From NCBI RefSeq assembly GCF_004193775.1, contig NC_041011.1, positions 47,189,167 through 47,253,166 on the forward strand: 64,000 nucleotides of DNA. The letters run 5' to 3'. The position numbers were made by a program, and so were the translations under genes. Source of the DNA: Glycine soja. Lineage: Eukaryota > Streptophyta > Magnoliopsida > Fabales > Fabaceae. This document shows, in pieces, positions 13,101-23,227 of the stretch. The stretch's first letter is position 1. Each line of letters opens with the position of its first letter. The notes under the pieces were generated by a model, which was not told the origin of the DNA, did no database searches, and was given only the letters and a program-made list of their open reading frames with translations.

Positions 13101-14104
13101 TCGTTGGGTCTACTAGCTTTCTTTAATTACTATCCAAGTTTGTTTAATTTTTGTGAGAGCAAATAATTAATTATGTTGATTTTGTATAATATTTAATTAT
13201 ATTCAATTTACTACGTACACCTGTAAAAAAAAAAATGAGAGAGGAACAAACACATTAATATCTCATATGATACAGGAAGACACTACAAATAGGGATGTTC
13301 GTCTTAAGCAGCTCAGATTAACCATAGATGCTATGCGACAAGAAGCGCAGATTAAAGATGGTATGCATGGTTTTATATTTGTTTATGCCTAAAGTAGCAA
13401 ACTTTGTGCTTTCCCTCGTATCACATTAAACTGCATAAATAAAATTTTCTATCTTTACACGTCTCGGTTGCATGAACAATATCATGAATTAATATCTGCA
13501 TCTGTATCAATTATGTCCTTTCCCTCGCATCACATTAAACTGAATAAATAAAAGGTTTTACAATTACACTACTTGTTGCATGAACAATATATATGCATGT
13601 GTAACAATTATCACTTTCCCAGAAAATCCCAACAATCTAAGCATGCATGAAATTAAATAACCTTTTAAGTTCATAGGAGAACTTGTTAAATAACCTTTTT
13701 GGTAGTTACATTAGCTTGTAATTTTGCACCAGTTTGGACATTTATTTAGCCTTTGTTGCTAATTTATAAATTTGGTACATTCATATTATCATGAACACAA
13801 TCTTGTGCTTGCAGCTCTCTCTGCATCGGTAAAGGAAGAACTTCGAAGCCTCCGTAGGAATAAACATGGTCATGTTGGTGTTATGTCAAGTTGTGGTTCT
13901 GTGGACGAGTTGACCTCTCAATTTTCTTCACAGTTGGCTCTACAAAAGTTTCATAATCATCCGTCGTCGTCTCAGAAACATCTAGACCTTCCTCAGCAAA
14001 CACAGCTCTCCATGCCTAATCCTCTTCCTTACTCTACTACTCAGAGTTTTAGTGGGCAATATGGCCCTAATAACTACTTCTCCAACTTCAATCAGCAAAA
14101 CTAG
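10196..14104 (+). CDS. Group I bZIP transcription factor (VIP1/RSG-like), four exons
   Basis: Exons 10196-10641, 11533-11665, 13276-13360 and 13815-14104 join in frame through GT-AG introns to give 317 residues. The family binds DNA in the nucleus as a dimer. The N-terminal 140 residues are acidic and Ser/Pro-rich, with the group-I-like segment LAELARVDPKRVKR before the basic region. The basic region ILCNRKSAAKSK has Asn153 and, eight residues on, Lys161 where most bZIPs have Arg; that lysine is the known mark of group I. Heptad positions are Leu171, Leu178, Leu185, Leu192, Arg199, Leu206 and Met213. The C-terminus is Gln/Ser/Asn-rich. The start is the first ATG after a leader without other ATGs. 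Pro176 inside the first heptads and the many departures from the usual zipper sequence are odd. All splice sites are intact, so I call it a functional but divergent gene. The exact Arabidopsis counterpart is uncertain. Confidence 0.9.
11179..11434. mobile_element. Stowaway-like MITE in bZIP intron 1
   Basis: The left end (CTTCCTTCGTTACTTTTTAT) and the right end (inverse of ATTTCCTTCTATCTCTTTTA) are about 75-80% inverted repeats continuing into A/T runs. A TA dinucleotide flanks each side, as expected for Tc1/mariner-related Stowaway elements. The element is about 256 bp, AT-rich and without coding capacity. It sits wholly inside the first intron and leaves the splice sites untouched. Confidence 0.65.
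13409..13625. repeat. 109-bp tandem duplication in bZIP intron 3
   Basis: CTTTCCCTCG followed by ATCACATTAAACTG and AATAAATAAAA occurs at 13409 and again at 13518, with TTGCATGAACAATAT at matching places in both copies. A third partial start (CACTTTCCCAG) follows at about 13613. The copies have diverged by substitutions and small indels. Confidence 0.7.
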
Positions 14105-15328
14105 TTCATTATAGCAGGCAGCATGAAACGATATCACAAGTATCATCTTGTGTATATGTTTGTAATGCAGGAGAGCTGTGAAGGATATCATTGTGTTGTT
14201 CAGCGTCTTTGTTGGTACTTATGTTTTACTGTTTCAGGCTAGATAGCCTAATTCTTGTGCTTTTCCTGCATTAATTTTAAGGTTAAAACCAGAACTCATT
14301 TTTTATTTTCAGTTAATTATGTGGTGAAAACAGTTGAACATGAAGATGTTGAAGTATAAGTTGATGATGCATGGGGGGTGAATGCAAGCTGTATTCATTG
14401 AGTTATCACTTTGTAGCTTCTGAAGTTACATGATATCAAACTTTGGATTTTGTGAAAGAAATTTAATGGAAGAAAAATGCATCTTTAGTGTATGTCATAT
14501 GTTTTGCAGATGTGTGTCCCCTCGTATGAGCGAAATCGTGTTATGGTTATTATCTTAAGTATAACCTTTTACACCCGATCTTTACTCCCTTTGATCTTTC
14601 TCACTTCACCAACAACGGCTCACAGAACCATTAACACACCACCATCAACATCAAACCTCCATAAAACGAAAAGGCCATTGAGTACTTTTCCTCACTCATT
14701 TACCCTCGGACCTTTAAATTTCTCTCTCTCTTTCTCACATATAATGTTAACACACTCATATCTTATCAGCACACATGATCTTCCGGTTCTTAATTTGTCC
14801 TTAAGTTATCTCCACAATCCACTTAGGATTCACTTATCCTCTCATTTGTCCTTCAGAGGATTTAAGAAACATTCAGGAGATGAATTTAAAACATGTAGGT
14901 CAATCGGGACGACAATGAAAACCCAAATCATCAGCCACAGACGAAGAGTAGCTGGCGGGGCATGATGGAGGGCTCAGCTTGACAAAGGAGCTAGGGGGTA
15001 ATTCGGGAAAAGATAGAAAAATGAAAAAGAAGAAAAACTAATTAAAAGAAAAATTCTCATCCATTGACTTAAAAATAAAAACAAACAACCGTTGGAGACC
15101 TATAACACTTTTTCATTGTAGTCTTCTTCATCTTTCATAGTAACACATTAAAGGAGTGGAAGATTAATATCTTAAATATTATCATATACTAAATAAGAAA
15201 CACTTCTTAACGACATTTCTTATACACAAATTATAAAATAAAAATTCAGATCACATGCTTAAAAGACTATAATTAAGTCCCTTCATTTATACCAAGATTA
15301 CATTTATAATTACTTAATAGATTCTCTA
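14105..15328. other. bZIP 3' region and intergenic DNA
   Basis: The first few hundred bases are the likely 3' untranslated region of the bZIP gene. A 157-codon plus-strand frame (14492-14965) has low-complexity Ser/Thr/Leu-rich content, no recognisable domain and no good start context, and I do not consider it a gene. The bases from 15000 to 15328 are AT-rich and lie just past the 3' end of the decarboxylase pseudogene. Confidence 0.5.
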
Positions 15329-17259
15329 TCATGATAGTGAACGGTGCATTGAACAGACACAATTTCTAGAACCAATGTCATTTGCAATGCACAGAGGTTG
15401 AAGTTGTCCATCTTCAAACCAAAAGGATCGCTTTTTACGAAACTCACCACCAAAGGAGTCCAACATTTCAATGGTAATGTGTTGCATCACCACTACATGT
15501 GCAATATTCCCATTGCATGCCAAATTCCACCTACGAATAAAGTCATCATCTAGAGGCCTCTCAAAGATGACAATGTCGCTAAACTTGTTTAACATTGTAC
15601 TAATTTGAGCATCACGTAGTCGATTTTGTAAATACCGTGCTTTCATTATGCATTTTTGCACTTCGTTTTGGAGTCCTATATATCAAACCTCTTTTTTTCA
15701 AGGCATACCAAAGAAATATTGGAGCATGCCCACAACGGCTACCTGTGATTGTGGCATCCCTTGAAGCAATAATTTCAACATTTTTAGACAATGCATTGAT
15801 GTATTCTAAACGAGTTATTGCAATACCACAAGGAATTGGGCATCCCAAGAACTTATGGCCAGAAACAGTCACACTTCCAATAGGTTTCTTGAAGGTAATC
15901 CTTGGTGCCTGTGAAATCACCCACAATATTTTAGATGAGATCATAATTAATTAGTGTCTTAGCTTGGATGCTTTGGTCTCTACACATCGGACCTTCATAG
16001 CATCTCCATTAATACCTAAGCACACATCAAAGCAATGTTATAGATAAACAAATAAGTGACTTTAAACTCACTTGCTTGACAAAAGGCAACATCATTCCAA
16101 ATAGAGCTCCATCACAATGAATGTAGAACCGATCACGAGTGAAACCACATTCCTCAAGCGTTTGTATTACAAGATCAAGGTCATCAATAGCTCCTTTCAT
16201 AGTCGTCCCTACAATAACATACTGGTTCTAAGTTTGGTATATATGTCTACATTTGTAAAAAAGTTTGTGCATGAGAGCTCGTTTAAATTAACAGTAACTA
16301 GTCAAAGACAAAAAGGGACCTATGTTTAAATTGATAATGGCTGGCTTGTCTTTGTGTGTAAGAACTAAATCCTTCAGATTAACACAATCAATCTCACCGG
16401 AGGTTAATGTGCTAACCTTCATGCACTTCATTCGATACATTCTAGCTATTTTGAAGATTGAATAATGTGAATCTTGTGAGGTATATAATATCCCATCAGG
16501 AAGTTGTTCTCTCCTGTATATAAAGAAAAGGATATAAATCAAAGTTTGTGTCTTGGATATATTTTTGAAATATCAAAGAAATGGAATCAAATTCAACAAA
16601 ACTGACCCCACTAAAATTCCGTGAAGATTGCCTTCAGTTCCTCCAGTTGTGACGTATCCCCAATACTCATTCTTCTTTATCTCCCACAGATTTGTAAACC
16701 AATTAAGCACACAAACTTCAAAAGTTGTTGAATTTAGGGAGAAGCTGCTCCCTAGCTAGAAATGGATCACCAGCATTGTTTGGGTGAAAATGAAATAATG
16801 GTTTTATTGCATCAGAGTTGAAGTCCTGATTAGTAGGATAGCCTGCAATTGAAATTCATGAATGTCATTAGCATTTAGCAGAGTCGATCTGTCATAGTAT
16901 TACAAGGAAATAAGGATCCCATGCAGAGTTACCCCATCTATAAATAGTTATGGTTTTCCTAATCATTGTTTTAATTGCTAATAGTAGTTTAAAATTTTAA
17001 TAAGTAAAAAGTTTTTTTTAAAAAAAAAAACTACATGTGTCATTCATTGGAAGCACACATAATTAAAAGAAAATTAAAAGCGCAAGCTGTAGTGATTTAG
17101 AGTTTCCAGGTATTGAGCAATAACTGAAGCTAAATTGGCTTGTGTCTCGCCACTACACTGTGTGATAGCAAGGTTCGTATGACTATTGTCATTCTCATAT
17201 TTTTCACTTCTAGTAGTGAGCTTAGCACCCATGAAAGCAATTGCCATGTTCTTCTCCAT
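15329..17259 (-). pseudogene. Serine/histidine decarboxylase-like pseudogene (tandem copy 1)
   Basis: This is a second copy of the intact gene at 23228-25863, in the same orientation and with the same five-exon layout. Recognisable pieces are the N-terminal segment with [13 protein letters not shown] (17074-17259), the exon with TSQDSHYS and the exon with [11 protein letters not shown] (about 16067-16180). The last exon retains the lysine motif SGHKFLGCP. Lesions relative to the intact copy are: the exon 1 donor is gone (about 17075-17081), so the frame runs into TAA; a 4-base insertion at about 16751-16760 shifts exon 2; and another 4-base insertion at about 15675-15685 shifts the last exon after the KKRGL segment. 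A TATA-like element survives at 17333-17340, but the homology of the promoter stops there. It cannot make a full enzyme; loss of function is inferred from these breaks. Confidence 0.85.
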
Positions 17260-17344
17260 TGCGTTTGTAATATGCGTGCATGTCTGAGATCTAGGGAAGG
17301 AGAAGTGTGAGCCACTTAAAGGTTTGAATGTGTATTTATAGAAT

Positions 17345-18879
17345 ATTGCATTCGTAATTAATTTGAAGATAGGTCATCACTGCATGTACACACAGAATAC
17401 CACGGTACACGTACACAAAACCAAAACCAAAAGCGTCAACACGCACGTACATATAAAAAACGTGCTAAAACTAAAACCCAAACATAAGACAACAGCCGAC
17501 AAGAAATTTTGACGTGAAAAAAGGTGTTAAATTATCAAGAATTTTGCTAAAATAGTACTGGCTATTATCTGTCATTTTTTTTATGCGAGTATTTGTCAAA
17601 CACTTTTTAATATATTTAAAAATTATTTATTTGTTATGACTTTTAGTTATATAAAAAACATTTATTTAATGCAATGAACAAAGTAAAATATTAGTTTAAT
17701 GAAAATATTGATACTCTTTCTCTTCTCTTTCATTCCTATATTTCTCTCATTAAAAAATCCTTAAAATCTACATTTTTTCTATTTTTGCTTCTATTTAAAT
17801 TCTTTCTTTTTATTTTTTTCTCTTATGATTTTCTTTTTGAATCAAATAAAGAATAGTGCCCTACCTGTTTAAAGATTGATATAGAGACTTCATCAATCTC
17901 GCTTCATGTCGTACATGCAAGTATTGCAACTGATGTGTCGTCAAATACTATGGAATAGTCAGCATAACTTCTATAATTTGTCACAACTTTCTTTTTATTA
18001 CAAAAGTCAAACATTTAATTTGTGCTTCAGTTCGTGAGTTGTTCTTGACTTGGCTACAGTAGAAGTAATCAATTATGAAACCAAAACATTATTTCAAACA
18101 AATTAAATCTTTTCGATGCATAATTTGAATATATATTCTTAATTTGATAACTTTATCTTATTTTTATTTTGAATAAATTGCAATAACTACTCATTAAATT
18201 TTGTGAAATTACATAAATATTTTTCTTTATTTCTAGACTAACCCCTTTTAATTTTTAAAAAATATATACCGACACCCTTTTAAACACTACATTAACTTTC
18301 CTTAATTGTTTAACAATATTACACGTAATTGATTATGCAAATAAAAGTTTTTTGTCAAATCTTCATAAAACTATATTACAAACAAAATAATTATTTACAT
18401 TTGGTGATATAGTCATTTCATGACAGTATATGAAACAAAACATAACTATCGCATTATCTAATCATATAAAAGTTGTAGCATTACATGAAATGAAATAAGT
18501 TGTGAATGTGTTTGGTTGTGATGTGTCATTTAATATGGGTAAGAAATTGTGGTTTATTTTCAAGGGAAAAAAAAACATTAACAATGATACGTTTGTTAAG
18601 GAGTGAGTTGACCGAGGAAACCTATAAACTTCTGGTCATTGTCGGCATGCAGGGAGACATTTTGTGTTTATCTTGGGGTGGGTTTTTTAAGCTGGTGCCA
18701 TTATGAGGAAGACTTTGGTGTTATTGTATGTTTCTACCAAGCATGGTTTTAAATAGTAAGCTGTATTTTTTCTTTAAGTGCCTACAATGTAAAAGTTTAA
18801 TTTCTGGCTCATCACACTGCAATCGCGACAGCAATCAGAATTTAAAATCATGTAGCAAGGGTCAAGCATTGAATATGAG
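17345..18879. other. AT-rich insertion-like segment upstream of pseudogene copy 1
   Basis: This segment separates the TATA region of the pseudogene from the promoter-like sequence it shares with the intact copy (resuming at about 19203). A cluster of ACGT-core words lies at 17400-17465, and beyond that the sequence is A/T-rich. I see no gene in it. Confidence 0.5.
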
Positions 18880-19170
18880 GGACTGGTGCTGCTTTATTCA
18901 AGTGGTGTGACAAGGCTACTAAGGGCAATTCATAAATTAAAGCAAAATCATCTTGGAACGCTGGCGATCCAGAACCCAAGGAAGCGGAGCCTGGAGACAC
19001 ATCTGCAAGGCATCCAATGGGTCATTGAACTTGGATTATAGAATAAGTTGTGTTTGAGCTTGATTGTAAAAGTGTCGTTGATGGCATTTTGGCAAACTCT
19101 ACTGATTTTTCTTATTTTCATGTTATTCTATCTAAAGTGCAGAGAGCTGATCTCTTACCTTTTTCAAACT
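18880..19170 (+). pseudogene. Decayed RNase H-like domain of a non-LTR retrotransposon-type protein
   Basis: Read across several frame breaks, the sequence gives KAKSSWNAGDPEPKEAE, then LQGIQWVIELGL, then VFELDCKSVVDGI and STDFSYFHVILSK. This order is characteristic of the plant RNase H-like domain (RVT_3 type), which occurs at the C-terminus of LINE-type polyproteins and as stand-alone fragments. The ELDCKSVVDG stretch is at about 19052-19085. An in-frame TAA (about 18930) and at least two frameshifts show that it is dead. It lies between the two decarboxylase copies. I cannot find the reverse transcriptase itself. Confidence 0.6.
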
Positions 19171-19259
19171 CAATTGTGTAAACAGAAAAGTAATGGCTGT
19201 ATTATTTCTTTCATTTTCAGTTGGGTGGGTGTGACGAGATGTTAATTGAAAAGATGTCT

Positions 19260-20260
19260 GCAGTCTGTATAAAATATTCAAAAAACTACTCATACGTGGT
19301 AAAAGTGATAATGGCGATCTGTACTGTATTTTGTTTGTCACTCAATAAACATATATAAAATTAGTGGCCGGGGTATTTATTGTTAATCTCTATTTCTTTT
19401 AAGTGACCTCAAGGTGATGGTACACAAAACAGAACGAAACGAAGTATAATAAAAGAAAACATGATATTATTATTTAACATATATACTGTGTTTAGTTAAT
19501 TATAAAATGATACAAAATTTAATGTTGTCCTATATAATAAATTTGTTCCACTAACGTTGTCCTATATATGTATTTAGTTTGGTACTTATTAAATGAAATA
19601 TTATGTTATTTTTAATTATATAAAACAATTTTAAATCTTCTTACAATTTCTCTTTGCTAAATTTCTTAATTGTTAAATAAAGTACTATTTTTTTATATTT
19701 TAATACATTAATTATTATTTTTTTCATTGAGCGCTTTTTCTACAAAGTGATAAAATAATATAGAAGAGTCTAACAACATTACTAATATGTCATTTAATAA
19801 ATAATAATCATCATTATAATAATTTTTAAAAATATAATTATTAAAATATTTTCTTGTGAGGTCAGTTCTCCAATTCCTTGGATTTGTTGAACTACTTCAC
19901 CGCACACCATCAGAGAGGCTGCATTCCCGCTCATCATGAGAACCAACTTCAAACCCTTATGATGTGAGTCACGTACGTATCAAACCTCTATCCACAACCC
20001 TACATTGTCAAATGCCCATGCAATGAGCAAACCCTATTACCCTCACCCTCACCAGACACGTACATCCTCTCTCCATCATACACGAACACATTCATTAAGT
20101 GTTATTAAACTCGACCAAGGTACTGGATCACTAGATTAGGAATCCATCCAATGAATAAGTAATTAATCTACACTCCAATTTATTAATTCAGTTATAAGTA
20201 TGTAATCAACATTAAAAAATTCAAATATTATATAGATCAAATAAATATAATTATATTTTT
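19260..20260. other. Intergenic DNA with one unexplained less AT-rich patch
   Basis: The region is mostly A/T tracts. Between about 19859 and 20070 the sequence is noticeably less AT-rich. On the minus strand this patch contains a short open frame (KGLKLVLMMSGNAASLMV and onward, about 35 codons) without start or matching splice sites. I do not recognise the peptide. It may be a gene fragment carried by a transposon. Confidence 0.35.
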
Positions 20261-20266
20261 TTTTAA

Positions 20267-21680
20267 CCTCTAGTTGTAAGGAACATAGATAAAATTATTG
20301 AGATTTTGATGCTCCAACCTGTTTCTTTTTGTTGAATGAATATATTCAAATACACTTTAATTTCGCTCACAACCCAAAAAAACTTTAAGTTTGACTTAAG
20401 ATATGGATAACTACCTTTTACAAATGTGGTGCACCATATCCATAATCCTCCCACCATTGATCTACAATATTGGATTAATAAAATAAATAAAGATTATGGA
20501 TCACAAATAATGAAAGTTATAAATAACTAATGTTACCTAGTATCATTGTATTTCTTTCACATACACAGCAGATTATCTTTCAAAATCTACCTCAACATTT
20601 TTGTATAATGTCATTTCACTTGTCAAATGAGAATTCGACTCAAAATCTACATGAGAATACTTCTCAAGAACTTCATAAAATGCACTTGTTATGTTCATAT
20701 GATTTTTAAGATCATTAAAGTGATAAACATGATTTAACCAATAACCAGCAACATGAATTTGCTACATTATTTGTGACTATATGGACAATATTTTTAGGGC
20801 CAACATACAACACCATATCCCTCAAAAGTTTTACATAAATTTTCAGGAGTTTTAGAAGCAGTAGAAGCATCCACGAACTTTAGAAAAACAATACCTTTAG
20901 GACAATAAACCAAAAAGTTGATTAGAGTCCACCTGCATCTGTCAGTCCACCCATCATCTATCACAAGAATACAACTAGTTCGCTTCCAAATCTCACGGTA
21001 CTTCTCAATAACTTTCTTCACTTCATCAACTCATTTATTTAACAAAAAACCACAAACACTATAAAAATTTGGACCTTATATCCTGGGCCCATGCTGCAAA
21101 ATGCATCAACCATAGGCTGGTAATATGTTGTGTAAACTGCATTGAAAGGCACATAAGCATCAATCATCCATCTTCAAAGGCAATGTCACACTTTTCTACC
21201 ACCTTTTTGCTTTGCAAGACACTTTTTAAGGTTGGTTGAGCTCCAGCAGTGGTTATTGGAACAAAATAATCACCAATGCGGTTGGAATTATTCCCCCTTT
21301 GAGATGTAAGAGGTGTTGCTCTTAATGGAGGATCATCAGACACTCTCAAAGAATCTTCATCAAATGCAACATCATTCTCGTCATCAGCTTCTTGGGTTTT
21401 TATTTTCTTGGTCTTATTCTCATCCATGTTTTGTTTCATTTGAAAAGAAATATGACAGCTTGTCCCTTTTCTCCAACCAAGTGAGCCTTCAATCTATTAA
21501 TTCCACCTCCTTTAATAACATTATTACAATAAAGACACATTAGAAATTTTTTGTTATTTTCCCCAACAATTCAGTTGTTTGCAATTTGCCCAAGCCAAAT
21601 TAGTTTTCCCTCGATGCTTTGAGCCTTGAGTTGATGCTTCTTGTGATGATGGTTGTTCAGGTTCAGGAGTTGACATCTCT
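20267..21680 (-). pseudogene. Decayed hAT-superfamily transposase
   Basis: Reading on the minus strand, the order of hAT protein parts is preserved through many breaks. About 21675-21450 gives a BED-like zinc-finger segment (CLYCNNVIKGGGINRLKAHL). At 20794-21021 is a DUF659-like core with DDGWTDRCRWTLINFLVYCP and FLKFVDAST. About 20600-20780 gives AGYWLNHVYHF and MTLYKNVEVDF. At 20267-20457 is the C-terminal dimerisation region (QWWEDYGYGAPHL, then an Ile-His-Lys-Lys-like stretch). Frameshifts and stops interrupt it, and much of the usual central part is missing. The coding remnant is about 1.4 kb against about 2 kb for intact elements. I could not place terminal repeats or an 8-base target duplication with confidence. 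Confidence 0.75.
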
Positions 21681-21689
21681 ACTGTATAA

Positions 21690-23220
21690 ATGAACTTGCT
21701 ATGTTACTTATAATGTACAACCTTACTAAAATAGTGATGTTCTATATTCTGGAAATAAAAATAGTAAGTAGACAATCTGAATTCAAAACTTTCCATTTTG
21801 TTTTCAAACATCAATATTACTCAGAAGTTCAAAACCACTGCACAATTTAAAACTAAACACATAACATAAAAATACAATACATTATACATATTTGGATTTG
21901 AAAAGAGCAGTCACATACATAAGGATTCAAAGTGCACCAAACATGAATGTTCAACAGAGGGATTCAAAGTTTCAAACAGAACACATATGGGAGAATAGAA
22001 GGGGGTTTGAACTTTGAACAAAGCAAAGCATAGAAGTGCTAACATGTTTTCTGGAAGTGTTTGAGGGTGTTGACGACGATGGAGGCTCCTGCTGGTGCGA
22101 GGAGCGATGACATTGCAGGGTCGAGGTCGAGGGGCAGTGGTGAGCGATGACTCTGTTGGGAGAAGGTGTCTTCGCCTCTTTGAGGTCGAGGGACTGAGCA
22201 AAGGTGAAGGGGGTTGTGCGACTCTTCGAGAGAGACAAATTAGGGAAGTTCTAATTTTTGTTTCTCCAATTGGGTTACTGTGACCCACCGGTGTGGGTCA
22301 CTGGTTGAGGCCGAGTCGCACCTTTTCATGTGCAAAAAGGGTCTAAATAGGTGGCTCAGACCGATTTTAGGTGTTCAATTCTCAGACCAGTGGATCAATC
22401 CAACCGATTCGAACTGAGTTTATACATGCAATATTTCTTCTCTCATGCATGTACATTACTCAACACGTACACGGTTTCATTTATCCTTTTCTTTTTCTTA
22501 CACTAGTAAACCATCTTCACTCTCTATGAGAGCGAGCATACACATCTACACAAGCGAAACATACACATGCAATACACACTTCTCTCTTCATGATCTCCTC
22601 ATAGTTATAATAATTTATTATATGGTTGCTTTTAAGAATTGAGACATGTTAAAAGCTGAGGACCTGAACCTTAATTAACTAGTGTACGTACGTAGGCATG
22701 TCTCCTTTTGAACTGCTTAATAAATTAATCTATACATCACATATTCCCATTATATATGTTTAGATTGAGCATAATGGAATATTCAATACGCTATGACCGG
22801 AGCATTTTCCACTGGGAAGAAAGCGGGCTCTGAACATTAATCTATATGCATATACTTCAATCTTGGAAACCAATTTTATATTGATTTTCCCTAATCTTGA
22901 TGATTCTTACATTCTTGTTCTTTGTTCTTAATGTTTGATTTTATTCTCATTATTCTTTCCCCAATATAAAAATCTATTTCTTCGATCTTTTTTAACTTTT
23001 ATTATTGAATCACAATAAATTAATTATTATAAATCATAAATTTTACGAAAGAACGATATTTTTATTATTTAACAATGTTGTACACTTACATTAATATATC
23101 AACCAGTTGATGGGTTGAGTCACCAAATTGACATCAATTTTTGCAAGTTAGGCAGGTTCCAACCCAGCCATTTTGCAAATCCTAAACAATTATAACATCA
23201 CATATGTATTATTTAGTTAA
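21690..23220. other. Probable 5' flank of the hAT relic and intergenic DNA
   Basis: The stretch 21970-22420 is unusually G/C-rich for the window and may be the non-coding 5' part of the transposon. Overlapping Ser/Pro-rich frames here share the same bases on both strands and look spurious. From 22430 the sequence is CT/CA-rich, then AT-rich. No gene is supported. Confidence 0.4.
22280..22301. repeat. 22-bp perfect inverted repeat
   Basis: Arms GTGACCCAC and GTGGGTCAC flank CGGT. It lies beside the G/C-rich flank of the hAT relic and is followed by an ACCGATT/AACCGATTCG-rich stretch up to about 22420. It could be part of a transposon end; no family is assigned. Confidence 0.6.
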
Positions 23221-23227
23221 CAGATTC

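Noticed and set aside
14492..14965. 157-codon plus-strand open frame
   Set aside because: Low-complexity Ser/Thr/Leu/His content, no domain, no promoter or splice context; probably chance.
21911..22288. Overlapping Ser/Pro-rich frames on both strands
   Set aside because: They share one G/C-rich patch, have no domain, and probably belong to transposon flank.
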